A program made the translations under genes and the position numbers. The notes under the pieces were generated by a model. The model made no database searches and was not told where the DNA came from. It was given only the letters and a program-made list of their open reading frames with translations. A stretch of 64,000 nucleotides of DNA from Hylemonella sp. (GTDB taxonomy: Bacteria; Pseudomonadota; Gammaproteobacteria; Burkholderiales; Burkholderiaceae_C): positions 1-64,000 of the forward strand of contig JAUYQZ010000032.1 of NCBI GenBank assembly GCA_030695415.1. The letters run 5' to 3'. Shown here one piece after another: positions 51,987 to 60,745 of the stretch (position 1 is its first letter; every line of letters begins with the position of its first letter).

Positions 51987-52751
51987 ATGTCTATCAGTAG
52001 GTTCATGACGTTGCAGAAGGCCGCACAGGCTCTGGAAACCGACGAAAGGGAAGTTCTTGCGTTGGTCGCGGAGGATCGGCTTCGGTGCGGTGTGTTTTCG
52101 AAGTGGTACGGCCAAGCCATGCCGGCAGCTGGCGGAAGGTGGGAGGGAGGTGTGTCCAAGTACCACGGCCCAAAAATCTCACGCGATGCCACGTTCCACT
52201 ACGAAAATAAGGAAACCAAAGAACAGTTCTATGTCAGGCGAAGTCTGTCCTCTCAGTTCTGGTTTCTTGAGCACCACGACGCGTACTTGATCGCCACGTC
52301 GCCCGATGGGGCCGTGGAAGTTGGATTCCTTGTCCCCGAGGACGGAGCGAAGCTCCACGAACAAGATCCCGAACGCTTCCCGATGCCTGACTTCGTCCTG
52401 TGGCTTGAGACAGGAGAGGGGGCGCAAGACGAGCCACGGCGCATCACCTGCGGCGACCTTTTGTTTCGGCGGATCGACATCCAAGCGTTGAAGCTACAGG
52501 AGGCAGAGAACGACCGCGACGCCACCAGTGCCACCGGAGACCGCCTGTTCATGTCGAACGACCTTATCCGCATGAACCGCGCATCCCGGAAATGGTGGGC
52601 GAACGCCGACAGGGATGATCGAACCACACACCCCCGAAACAGCGAGGTGGAGGAGTGGTTGAAAAGCGACGGGATGTCGGAAACCAAGGCCGCGTCTGCA
52701 GCATCGCTCATTCGTCCGGAATGGGCGGTGAAAGGACGTCGAGCTGACTAA
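51987..52751 (+). CDS. 254-aa hypothetical protein with N-terminal HTH-like segment
   Basis: The first 45 residues (MTLQKAAQALETDEREVLAL) look like a winged-helix/excisionase-type recognition module. The middle has beta-rich FWFLEHHDAYLIATSPDGAVEVGFLVP. The C-terminal ~60 residues (EEWLKSDGMSETKAASAASL) look like a small helical DNA-binding or oligomerisation unit seen in phage proteins. Not assigned. It precedes a 138-bp gap that carries a palindrome. Confidence 0.65.
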   Translation: MSISRFMTLQKAAQALETDEREVLALVAEDRLRCGVFSKWYGQAMPAAGGRWEGGVSKYHGPKISRDATFHYENKETKEQFYVRRSLSSQFWFLEHHDAYLIATSPDGAVEVGFLVPEDGAKLHEQDPERFPMPDFVLWLETGEGAQDEPRRITCGDLLFRRIDIQALKLQEAENDRDATSATGDRLFMSNDLIRMNRASRKWWANADRDDRTTHPRNSEVEEWLKSDGMSETKAASAASLIRPEWAVKGRRAD

Positions 52752-52796
52752 TATCCGCCCCCTATTTCCCTTGTCCAGAAAGGGTTTCAGAAATAC

Positions 52797-52814
52797 CTGA
52801 CCTTTAAAGGTCAG
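52797..52814. promoter_or_regulatory. 18-bp perfect palindrome, operator candidate
   Basis: CTGACCTTT / AAAGGTCAG, a perfect dyad 76 bp before the 71-aa HTH-like gene at 52890 in an otherwise gene-free 138-bp gap. No T run follows, so an operator is more likely than a terminator. Confidence 0.45.
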
Positions 52815-52889
52815 TCCAATTGGCTATTACAGCAAGTCGTTTCTGTTGAATCTCCCCCCCACGCATAGTCACACAGGGGAATTTCAACC

Positions 52890-53105
52890 ATGTCCGCACG
52901 CTTCTACAGCACTATCGAGGCCGCCAACGCCACGCGGTCGAGCACTTCGACTTGGCGCAAGAACTATTGCCAGAATGGCCACCATCACGGAATCAAGCCA
53001 GTAAAGCAGCCGAGTGGCCGTCTGCTCTGGCCGGCCGACCAAGTCGACCGCCTCCTCTCCGGCGAACCGATCGAAGCCATTCAAACCGCCGCGCAGCGCG
53101 TCTGA
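52890..53105 (+). CDS. Small HTH/excisionase-like protein
   Basis: 71 aa, MSARFYSTIEAANATRSSTS onward, with GIKPVKQPSGRLLWPADQVDRLLSGE. The pattern (HTH, then a small wing with R-x-LWP and VDRLL) resembles AlpA/MerR-type phage regulators or excisionases. First gene of the rightward block starting after the palindrome. Exact family uncertain. Confidence 0.6.
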   Translation: MSARFYSTIEAANATRSSTSTWRKNYCQNGHHHGIKPVKQPSGRLLWPADQVDRLLSGEPIEAIQTAAQRV

Positions 53106-53114
53106 GGCCTCGCC

Positions 53115-53708
53115 ATGAGCATGCGCATCGAGGCATCCGGCGACGGCGCGGAGAAGAAGCTGAAGGACGTGCTGGCGGCCAGCCGGTCCGCGCGGATGTA
53201 CGACAGCGTCGGCGCGGGTCTGAAGACCCTGATCGACCTGGGCTTCAACTTCTCGCGAGACCCCTACGGCCAGCAGTGGGCGCCGCTGAAGTTTCGAGGC
53301 CTACGGCGCACGGACAACGGCGCCAAGATCAGCCGGACCGGCCGGCAACAGGCCGCAGCGAATCGCGCAGGCCGTGCCGGTCAGCCGCTGCGTGACACTG
53401 GCCGGCTGCAGCGCAGCATTACCTACAAGGCGGATGCGGACGGCGTCACCGTCGGAACGAATCTGCGTACCAAGAGCGGCGTCAGCATTCCAGCGGTGCA
53501 CCAGTACGGCGCCGTGATCCTTCCGAAGAAGGGCAAGTACCTGACCTTCCCTGGACCGAACGGCACGCTGGTGTTCGCCAAGAAGTCAGTCATACCGCGC
53601 AGGGCATTCATGCCCCTGACCGAGACAGGCACGGTCGTCCTGCCGCAGTCGTGGGACTCAGCGGTCATCGCGCGAGTCCGGGACTTCATGCTGCGGAGCA
53701 TGCGGTGA
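53115..53708 (+). CDS. Phage virion morphogenesis protein (Mu gpG/tail-completion type)
   Basis: 197 aa. DPYGQQWAPLKFRG, PLRDTGRLQRSI, VGTNLRTKSGVSIPAVHQYG and IPRRAFMPLTE are the conserved segments of the phage virion morphogenesis family (tail completion). Starts 9 bp after the HTH gene and overlaps the next gene in GTGA. Odd company: the next genes are replication, not structural. Confidence 0.88.
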   Translation: MSMRIEASGDGAEKKLKDVLAASRSARMYDSVGAGLKTLIDLGFNFSRDPYGQQWAPLKFRGLRRTDNGAKISRTGRQQAAANRAGRAGQPLRDTGRLQRSITYKADADGVTVGTNLRTKSGVSIPAVHQYGAVILPKKGKYLTFPGPNGTLVFAKKSVIPRRAFMPLTETGTVVLPQSWDSAVIARVRDFMLRSMR

Positions 53709-53875
53709 GGCTCAGCGGATCCACGCGGCAGAGAAAGCCGAAAGCCTGGGCGAAGAAGAAGCCTACGCAGACCTATGAACGTCTGAAAGAAGAGTGGGTC
53801 GAGCGTAACCCGAACGCGTCACCACAGCAGTACGCCGAAGCAATGCGCGCGATCGCCCGAAAGGCACGCACGTGA
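53705..53875 (+). CDS. 56-aa basic protein
   Basis: GTG start at 53705 overlaps the previous stop (GTGA), and its own stop overlaps the next start in the same way. Sequence RLSGSTRQRKPKAWAKKKPT then YERLKEEWVERNPNASPQQY. Likely a small DNA/RNA-binding or replication-accessory protein; no family recognised. Confidence 0.6.
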   Translation: MRLSGSTRQRKPKAWAKKKPTQTYERLKEEWVERNPNASPQQYAEAMRAIARKART

Positions 53876-54774
53876 ATCGCCCTTCTTTTCAGTTCTACCC
53901 GGGTGACTGGGCGTCGAATCCGAACCTCAAGCGCTGCACGTTCGAGGAGCGAGGCATCTGGCTGGAGGTCATGTGCCTGATGCACGATCAGCCCGAATAC
54001 GGCGTGCTGCGCTGGCCCCTGAAGGAAATCGCACAGGCGGTCGGATGCCGAGCTGCAAACCTTCAGAGCCTTGCGCGCAAGACCGTGCTGAAGGGATCCG
54101 ACGACTATCTGCACGAACCGTTCGTCTACACGCCCCGCAGCGGTCGAAAGGACGGTGAGCCTGTCACGCTGATCGGAGCGCAACCCGGCCCGATTTGGTA
54201 CTCAAGCCGCATGGTGAAGGACGAACACAACCGCCTCACGCGCGGTCTGTCCGGCGGCGATCCAGATGCATCAAAGGGCACACCGAAGTCATCACCAAAG
54301 GCATCACCCAAGGGGGGCATTGGTGAATCCTTGGGTGCCCCCTTTGGTCCCCGTGGTTCTTCATCTTCACCTTCAGGTAGTGAACCGATGTCTGTCGACA
54401 TCGGTGGTGCTCAGGCTGCGCCCGAACACCGCAGTCCTGACTGCCCGCATCAGGAGATCATCGGCCTGTACGCCCGGCATTTGCCGATGCTCCCACAGCC
54501 GCGGATCTGGAACGGCCAGCGAGCCGCAAGCCTGAAGGCGCGCTGGCGGTGGGTACTCACCGCCAAACGCCCCAACGGCGAAAGGTACGCGACTGACTCC
54601 ACGAGCGCGCTGGCCTTCTTCGATCGATTGTTCTGCTACGTCGCCAAGTCGGATTTCCTGACAGGCCGTAACGGTGAGTGGCTGGGCTGCGACCTGCCGT
54701 GGCTTGTGAAGGATGAGAACTTCGCCAAGGTCTTGGAAGGCAAGTACGTGAACCGGCAAGAGGTCGCGGCATGA
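53872..54774 (+). CDS. Phage replication initiator (O-like/DUF1376-like)
   Basis: 300 aa, GTG start. The N-terminal ~115 residues (FQFYPGDWASNPNLKRCTFEE) resemble the DUF1376/winged-helix domain of phage replication proteins. A Ser/Gly/Pro-rich linker (about 125-165) leads to a C-terminal helical domain (WNGQRAASLKARWRWVLTAK), as in helicase-loading O-like proteins. It overlaps dnaB in ATGA, supporting a replication role. Confidence 0.75.
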   Translation: MNRPSFQFYPGDWASNPNLKRCTFEERGIWLEVMCLMHDQPEYGVLRWPLKEIAQAVGCRAANLQSLARKTVLKGSDDYLHEPFVYTPRSGRKDGEPVTLIGAQPGPIWYSSRMVKDEHNRLTRGLSGGDPDASKGTPKSSPKASPKGGIGESLGAPFGPRGSSSSPSGSEPMSVDIGGAQAAPEHRSPDCPHQEIIGLYARHLPMLPQPRIWNGQRAASLKARWRWVLTAKRPNGERYATDSTSALAFFDRLFCYVAKSDFLTGRNGEWLGCDLPWLVKDENFAKVLEGKYVNRQEVAA

Positions 54775-56159
54775 ACGCCCCCGAGCTCCGATTTCCCCCG
54801 CACAGCATCGAGGCCGAACAGTCGCTGATCGGCGCGCTGCTTCTGGACAACAACGCATGGGACCGCGTCGACGGCTTGGTCACCGGCGCGGACTTTTTCC
54901 GAGACGACCACCGGCGGATCTTCACGCACATCGCCGCGCAGATCCTCAGCGGCAAGCCGGCCGATCTGGTGACGGTGCATGCCGCGATGGAACAGTCCGG
55001 AGAGGCGGAGCGCTGCGGCGGACTCGCCTACCTTGGCGAGATCGCGAACAACACGCCCAGCGCAGCGAATATCCGGGCCTACGCGGCGACGATTCGCGAT
55101 CGTGCATGCCGTCGCACCGGTCAGGGCGAAGCGGAGACGCTGGCGGTCCGATACGCAGCCGGCGATGTGTCGCACGAGGCGTTCGCCGCCGGTCTGGAGC
55201 AGATCGCGGCACGAGCGATCGACACCGAGCGCGATGAGCCCCTGCTGCTGGCCGACTCAATGCGCGAAGCCTTGTTGCTGATCGACGAGCGCGCGAACCG
55301 TGGCGGCGGCATCACTGGCCTGCCATCCGGCATTCCGGACCTGGACGCGCTGACCGGCGGCTTCGAGCCTGGCCAGCTGATCATCCTTGCCGCACGTCCA
55401 GGGGTCGGGAAAACCGCGCTCGCGCTGGGCATTGCCGACCAAGCGGCCCGAGCCGACCGCCCCGTTCTCTTCTGCTCGCTCGAGATGCCCAAACGCGAGC
55501 TGGCGATGCGCGTGCTGGCGCAGCGGACTGGCGTGTCGGTGCATGCCATGCGGGCCGGCACCCGCGACGAAGGGCATTGGTCCGCGCTGACGCGAGCGGC
55601 CGGCGAAGCAGCCCGGCAGCGGCTGTTCATCGACGACAAGCCCGCCATCACCCTCGCCTACCTGCGAGCACGCGCGAAGCGCCTGGCGCGCAAGCATGGC
55701 CTGCAGCTGATCGTCGTCGACTACATCGGGCTGATGCGCGGAGAAGGCCAGAACCGCACGCAGGAACTGGGCTCGATCAGCCGCGGATTGAAGGCGCTGG
55801 CCAAGGAACTGCAGGTGCCTGTCCTCGCCTGCGCGCAGCTCAACCGCGCTGTCGAGAGTCGCAACGACAGGCGCCCGCATCTGCACGATCTTCGGGACTC
55901 CGGCGAGATCGAGCAAGACGCCGACATCGTGCTGATGCTCCACCGCGAAGAGATGACAAACAGCGCGCCCGAATGGAAGGGCGTCGGCGAACTGTTCATG
56001 CGCAAGCACCGCAACGGGCCGACCGGTGACGTCTGGCTTCGGTACATCCATCACAGAACCCTTTTCGTGCCCGGCGATGGATGCGGACCGGCACGCGACC
56101 AGGCAATACCGCGCGACGCGTTTCACCGCGCCCATCGAGACCGAGGCTTCGACGGATAG
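54771..56159 (+). CDS. dnaB: DnaB-type replicative helicase
   Basis: 462 aa. The N-terminal collar domain begins PPHSIEAEQSLIGALLLDN. The RecA-like domain has Walker A ARPGVGKT (208-215), LIVVDYIGLMRG (Walker B), LKALAKELQVPVLACAQLNR and DLRDSGEIEQDADIV. Complete hexameric helicase. Probably replicates the element after excision. A second, cellular dnaB must exist elsewhere. Confidence 0.92.
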   Translation: MNAPELRFPPHSIEAEQSLIGALLLDNNAWDRVDGLVTGADFFRDDHRRIFTHIAAQILSGKPADLVTVHAAMEQSGEAERCGGLAYLGEIANNTPSAANIRAYAATIRDRACRRTGQGEAETLAVRYAAGDVSHEAFAAGLEQIAARAIDTERDEPLLLADSMREALLLIDERANRGGGITGLPSGIPDLDALTGGFEPGQLIILAARPGVGKTALALGIADQAARADRPVLFCSLEMPKRELAMRVLAQRTGVSVHAMRAGTRDEGHWSALTRAAGEAARQRLFIDDKPAITLAYLRARAKRLARKHGLQLIVVDYIGLMRGEGQNRTQELGSISRGLKALAKELQVPVLACAQLNRAVESRNDRRPHLHDLRDSGEIEQDADIVLMLHREEMTNSAPEWKGVGELFMRKHRNGPTGDVWLRYIHHRTLFVPGDGCGPARDQAIPRDAFHRAHRDRGFDG

Positions 56160-56200
56160 CCAACAACAACCACAGACAACCCCCACACGAAGGAACCACG

Positions 56201-56893
56201 ATGACGACCACGAAGGAAACGAAGAAAGCCGTTCAGGAAGCTGCACAGCTGCTGGAGCTGAAGCGGATGGACGCGCAGCGCATCAGCGATCTGATCAACG
56301 CGCAGCCGGCCGCATTCGACGCCCGGCGCCTCGCCAAGGCACGCGAGAAGGCGGAAGACCTGAGCGCCGCCGTCATGCTTGGCGAGGCATCACGCGAAGC
56401 GCTCGATGACGCGCGCGCGGACGTCGCCAGCCTTGAATTCGAAGAATCCACCGCAGCGTTCGAGGCGCGCCAGTTTGCCGAAGGTCGCGCAGGCCTCGAG
56501 CGTCGTTTGTCAGAGGCGCATGGCGCGATCGAGGACGCCGAACAGGAGCTGATCGAGGCGACAGGCACATGGCTGAATGCCGAGTTGGAGGATGCGGACC
56601 GGGAATACACAAAGGCCGCGCAGAAGGCCGCCGAAGCGCTCGTTCGCGTCAAGACCATCGGCGCCATGCTGGATTACCGCAGCGCATGCCCAACGGCGAC
56701 GAGTTGCAGCATCGATATTCGGCTTCCCGTGATTGGCCCCGTCAGTCTCGCCGAAAGCGCAGGAACGGTCGGCGGCGGTCTTCGCGGCGTCGTGGTCGCC
56801 TTCACGAGGAAGGATTCCGAACTGTCACGCACCCAGCTGCTGATCGATTTCAAAAACCTTGGCGCGTTGTGGCCGTTGCGGCTCGACCGGTAA
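56201..56893 (+). CDS. Coiled-coil hypothetical phage protein
   Basis: 230 aa from ATG 56201. Residues 5-155 are highly helical, Ala/Glu/Arg-rich (predicted coiled coil). The last ~75 residues are beta-rich and lack a recognised family. GAAGGAAC precedes the start; 41 bp after dnaB. A 183-bp gap with no gene follows. Confidence 0.65.
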   Translation: MTTTKETKKAVQEAAQLLELKRMDAQRISDLINAQPAAFDARRLAKAREKAEDLSAAVMLGEASREALDDARADVASLEFEESTAAFEARQFAEGRAGLERRLSEAHGAIEDAEQELIEATGTWLNAELEDADREYTKAAQKAAEALVRVKTIGAMLDYRSACPTATSCSIDIRLPVIGPVSLAESAGTVGGGLRGVVVAFTRKDSELSRTQLLIDFKNLGALWPLRLDR

Positions 56894-57076
56894 CCGAACC
56901 GATCGCCTGCTGCGCAAGCAGCGGGTCAGGTGCCTGAGGCCGTGGGTCTCAGGCCTGGGCATCAGTCGGCGAGTCGCCCAGTTCATGAAAGCAACCCCGA
57001 CAGCCGGCGGCCTTCACCTCTTCGTCTGTACCGAAGGCGCGGCCGGCAACTTTTCCATTTCACAGCAGGAGGTTTC

Positions 57077-57481
57077 ATGAGCGCAACAAAGCAGGTCGAC
57101 CTTGATGGTCGCGTAGTGACAGTGCGAGAACTGACGGTCCGCGACGTGCGCGACTGGCTGGCAACGATCGAGAGCGGACAGCAGGAAATCGACGTGGTCG
57201 GAGAGTTTCTTTTCGAGGACTGCACTGTGGATGATCTGGTGCGCATGTCCGACATGCCGCGGGAGGCATTCGACGCCCTCACGCCCAGCCAGATCAGCCC
57301 TATTCGTGAGGCGGCGCGCGACCTGAACCCGAGTTTTTTTCGGGCCCGGGCGGCAGTCGCTGCAGCGCAAGCGTCAATCGTGCGCCAGCTGCTGTTGCCC
57401 GTGGCATCGAACGCAACGCGCTCGCCCTCGTCACCCATGGACATTCAGGGGTCTGGAACTACCCCTGGCGCGTCTATCTGA
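57077..57481 (+). CDS. Phage tail assembly chaperone, zero-frame product (G-like)
   Basis: 134 aa, with CAGGAGG just upstream. VDLDGRVVTVRELTVRDVRDWL and the acidic VVGEFLFEDCTVDDLVRM match Mu-like tail assembly chaperones. A TTTTTTT slippery heptamer at 57334-57340 allows a -1 shift giving a 144-aa G-T product. The gene sits directly before the tape measure, the position where such frameshifting chaperones are found. Confidence 0.8.
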   Translation: MSATKQVDLDGRVVTVRELTVRDVRDWLATIESGQQEIDVVGEFLFEDCTVDDLVRMSDMPREAFDALTPSQISPIREAARDLNPSFFRARAAVAAAQASIVRQLLLPVASNATRSPSSPMDIQGSGTTPGASI

Positions 57482-57510
57482 CCGCACTGGAGATGCACAA
57501 GGATGGCTAA
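57340..57510 (+). CDS. -1 frameshift extension of the tail chaperone (T-like part)
   Basis: After slippage on T-TTT-TTT the -1 frame runs 56 codons to TAA 57508-57510, overlapping the tape-measure start at 57503. The tail NALALVTHGHSGVWNYPW then RVYLTALEMHK is far more protein-like than the zero-frame end (Ser/Pro/Gly-rich). It has no start codon of its own, so it can be made only by frameshifting. Frame arithmetic was done by hand. Confidence 0.7.
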   Translation, partial: SGPGGSRCSASVNRAPAAVARGIERNALALVTHGHSGVWNYPWRVYLTALEMHKDG

Positions 57511-59812
57511 AAAAGGCGATATCGGATTCCGGGTAACCCTGGACGAGAGTGACTTCGAACAGGGATCGGCTCGCATACGGCGCACCATCAGGGGCTTCGA
57601 AGAGGACGCGAAGAGCCTGGAGCGTGCGAAGGGAAGCATCAGCGCGATCGGTACCGAGCTGTCGGGACTGCAGGCTCTGGCAGCGCGCGCGCTACCGGTG
57701 GCTGCGCTGGGCATCGCGGCCCGCGAGTACGTGCAGATCGCGGACGCGTATTCGCAGATCACAGCGCGTCTGAGGTTGGCCACGAAGGCGACCGGCGACT
57801 TCGAAGCCGTTCAGCAGGGGCTGCGCCGGGCAGCGGATGAGACGCGCGCTCCGCTTCAGGACACGGTCAATCTGTATTCGCAGATCGCACCGAGCCTTCA
57901 GGGCATCCTGAGTTCGCAGGAGATCATCGGCGTCATCACGACGGTGAATCAGGCAATCGCGCTGTCGGGATCGAGCGCCACGGCGAGCAGCGCAGCCCTC
58001 GTGCAATTCACCCAAGGCCTGGCGTCCGGCACCCTGCGCGGCGAGGAGCTGAACTCCATCCTGGAGCAGACGCCGGCACTGGCAGATGCGATTGCCGAGG
58101 GCCTGGGAGTCACGCGCGGGGAGCTTCGCCAGCTGGGATCAGACGGTGAGCTGACGACCGAACGGCTTGTGCGGGCGCTGCAGACGGTGTCCGGCCGCGT
58201 CGCCAGCGACTTCAAAGATCTGCCGGTCACGGTCGGGCAGGCCTTCGTCCTCTTGAACAACTCCGTCACCGAATTCGTCGGTGCGATCGACAGCGGAACA
58301 GGTGCGACGGCTGCACTTTCGAACGCGATCATCACGGTCGGCAGTGGCATCGACGCACTGTCCCGGTCGACGGAAACGCTGAAGTCCGTGTTCGACATCG
58401 CGATCAACACCGTCGACGTCCTGGGTCGCTTCGTTCGCGCACTGGGCGCATCGGCCGCTGGCACCGCGGCCGTAATCAGCCGCCTGCTGTCTTTCGACTT
58501 CAAGGGCGCGGCCGAGGAATACAAGAATCTGGTGCGGGAGGTCGCCGCCATCGCCAAGGAGCCTTTCGCCTCGAAGAAGGCGGACGACCAGAAGCCACAG
58601 CGCGATGCGAACACGCGCCTGGAGATCGAACGAAAGATCGCGACCGAGACGGCGAAACTCGAAAAGCTGAGGGCGGTAGCCGCCGGCAAGGCGTCGGCCG
58701 ACATTCTGAAAGACGAGCAGCAAGTCGCAGAGCAGCGCAACAAGATCGCGCGCGACGCGTTGAACGAGCGACTGAAGGGTGAAGAGGCCGGCGCCAACAA
58801 GATGCGCGAGCTGTTTTCCAAGACCCTCACCGACGCGCAGACGGCGCGCGAAGACGCAACGAAGGCCCGCACGGCCGGGGCAGACGCCGGTGCGAACCTG
58901 CGCGACAAGGCAGCTTCACGGCGTGGTGCCGGCGCCAGCGAAGGCGAGCGCGAGGAACTGAATCAGCGCGCAGCCAGCAGCCTCACCGCGCGCGCAACAC
59001 TTGTCGCAGGGGACGCTCAGGTTGCCGTGCGCGAGGGCGACCTGAAGAAGGCCGCAAAGCTTTCAGCGGACGCCGCGAAGCTGGCCGAACGCGCTGAGCG
59101 CGCTGCGGATGCCATCCAGGACGACGACGCAGCGGCTCGCGCTCTGGAAGAACTGGCCCGCGTGCAGGAGAAGATCGGCGAGACCAACGGTCAGGCGAAG
59201 GAAAAGGAAGCGCAGCAGCTGGAGGCCGAGGCGGTGGCACTCGAAGAGCAGATCAAGCTCGCCGAGCAGCGCATCAATACCGTGAAAACGGAGTTGGCCA
59301 AGCCAGTGACGCTGCAACTCGACATCAGCGAAGCGGAGAAGCAGATCAAGTCCCTGCAGGCGCAGCTTGCCGGGCTGAGCACGCCGAAGGTAGGTGGCCC
59401 GGCCGCATCGGGATCGACCACGCCAACGAGCGGCAGCGGATCCGGCGCTTCGGGCAGCTTCGCCGTTGGCGGCTACACCGGCCCGGGCGGGAAATTCGAG
59501 CCCGCCGGTGTCGTCCATGCTGGCGAGTATGTGCTGCGCCAAGAGGTTGTCCGGCAGCGCGGAATGCGCGGCTTCCTCGACAGCCTGAATCGTGACGGCG
59601 CGCGTGCGCTGCGCGGCTACGCGACGGGCGGCATCGTCAGCAGCATCCGACCCAATGGGCGCGTCTCCCCGGTTCGCAACGATCTCAGCGACATGAAGCG
59701 GGCGCAGTTTGTCTTTCCGGGCTTCGGGAACGTGCCGGCGATGGTGGACCGACAAGTTGCGGACACCCTGACGCGCCAGCTTCGGCGCGAAGCCAGAAAG
59801 ACCGGTCGGTGA
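57503..59812 (+). CDS. Phage tail tape measure protein
   Basis: 769 aa. The N-terminal tape-measure domain (VTLDESDFEQGSARIRRTIR, SQITARLRLATKATGDF, GLASGTLRGEELNSILEQTP) is typical of lambda/Mu-like tails. A long coiled coil spans about 365-640. The C-terminal Gly-rich region contains FAVGGYTGPGGKFEPAGVVH, found near the end of many tape measures. Implies a tail roughly 100 nm long or less if each residue spans 0.15 nm. Confidence 0.9.
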   Translation: MAKKGDIGFRVTLDESDFEQGSARIRRTIRGFEEDAKSLERAKGSISAIGTELSGLQALAARALPVAALGIAAREYVQIADAYSQITARLRLATKATGDFEAVQQGLRRAADETRAPLQDTVNLYSQIAPSLQGILSSQEIIGVITTVNQAIALSGSSATASSAALVQFTQGLASGTLRGEELNSILEQTPALADAIAEGLGVTRGELRQLGSDGELTTERLVRALQTVSGRVASDFKDLPVTVGQAFVLLNNSVTEFVGAIDSGTGATAALSNAIITVGSGIDALSRSTETLKSVFDIAINTVDVLGRFVRALGASAAGTAAVISRLLSFDFKGAAEEYKNLVREVAAIAKEPFASKKADDQKPQRDANTRLEIERKIATETAKLEKLRAVAAGKASADILKDEQQVAEQRNKIARDALNERLKGEEAGANKMRELFSKTLTDAQTAREDATKARTAGADAGANLRDKAASRRGAGASEGEREELNQRAASSLTARATLVAGDAQVAVREGDLKKAAKLSADAAKLAERAERAADAIQDDDAAARALEELARVQEKIGETNGQAKEKEAQQLEAEAVALEEQIKLAEQRINTVKTELAKPVTLQLDISEAEKQIKSLQAQLAGLSTPKVGGPAASGSTTPTSGSGSGASGSFAVGGYTGPGGKFEPAGVVHAGEYVLRQEVVRQRGMRGFLDSLNRDGARALRGYATGGIVSSIRPNGRVSPVRNDLSDMKRAQFVFPGFGNVPAMVDRQVADTLTRQLRREARKTGR

Positions 59813-59846
59813 GTGCGGGCACCGGCACCAACGGGAAAAGGAGGCC

Positions 59847-60251
59847 GTGGCCATGCAGAGAGTCGTGAAGGAAATCGCCGCCGTAATCGGCCTGCCATCC
59901 TGCCTTGAACTCGTGAGCCGTTGGGGAGGCCGCGACCTGTACGTACCCGAGAACATCGGCCGCGAGCATCCGATCGCATTCGCCATCGGGCTCGAGGCGG
60001 CACAGAAGCTCAGCGCAGAGTTTGCTTCCTGCACCCTTTCACTGCCGATCGAGCGCAACGCCACCATCGACCTTCGCAACGAACTGATCTTCAAGGAATG
60101 GAAGGACGGCGCCAGCGTGCTGAGGCTTTCGCACCGGTGGGGACTCACCCGCCCCGGCATCGACGCCGTGCTGGCCAAGATGAAGGCAAGGGAAGCGGAC
60201 GCGCGATTGCGCAGCTCCAACCCGCCAATCGATGAACGCTACCCAGGATGA
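59847..60251 (+). CDS. Mor/C-type transcription activator
   Basis: 134 aa. The Mor-family pattern is visible: GLPSCLELVSRWGGRDLYVP in the dimerisation domain, LRNELIFKEWKDGASVLRLSHRWG as the C-terminal HTH. Mu Mor activates middle transcription. Here it sits between tape measure and terminase-small-like gene, and its stop overlaps the next start (ATGA). Could be the activator for the right half of the element. Confidence 0.82.
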   Translation: MAMQRVVKEIAAVIGLPSCLELVSRWGGRDLYVPENIGREHPIAFAIGLEAAQKLSAEFASCTLSLPIERNATIDLRNELIFKEWKDGASVLRLSHRWGLTRPGIDAVLAKMKAREADARLRSSNPPIDERYPG

Positions 60252-60742
60252 ACACGCCCATGAAAAGCAAGACAGGCGCGGTGGCCGTGACGACGGCTCA
60301 ATCCGAAGAACAGGCACTCGACCTTCGGCGCACCGGCGCGTCATACCGGGACATCGCCAAGGTGCTGAACATGAGCCTGGGCAACGCGCACCGGCTGGTG
60401 AAACGCGCCCTGAACCGCAACTTGGCCAAGTGTGAAGAAATCGCGGTGGAGATCCGGACGCTCGAACTGGACCGGCTGGACGCGTTGCAGACCTACCTCT
60501 GGGGAAAGGCCAAGAGAGGCAATGCGACGGCCATTGATCGCATCCTGAAGATCATGGAGCGGCGCGCGAGGCTTCTGGGCCTGGACAAGCCGGAGCGGGT
60601 TGCGCTCGGGGGCGATCCTGAAGCGCCACCGGTGCGCCACGAAACCCGCGTCGCTGCGGAGTACACAGACGACGAGCTCGCCGCAATCCTCGAGCGCGGC
60701 AATCAGCTGCCCGCCAGCAAGCGGCCTCACATTGGAGACTGA
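60248..60742 (+). CDS. Terminase-small-like HTH protein
   Basis: 164 aa. An HTH of sigma-70-region-4 type (ALDLRRTGASYRDIAKVLNM) is followed by a helical core (LDRLDALQTYLWGKAKRGNA and MERRARLLGLDKPERVALGG). This architecture fits phage terminase small subunits. No large-subunit gene follows; the next gene is a portal. Confidence 0.7.
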   Translation: MNTPMKSKTGAVAVTTAQSEEQALDLRRTGASYRDIAKVLNMSLGNAHRLVKRALNRNLAKCEEIAVEIRTLELDRLDALQTYLWGKAKRGNATAIDRILKIMERRARLLGLDKPERVALGGDPEAPPVRHETRVAAEYTDDELAAILERGNQLPASKRPHIGD

Positions 60743-60745
60743 GAC

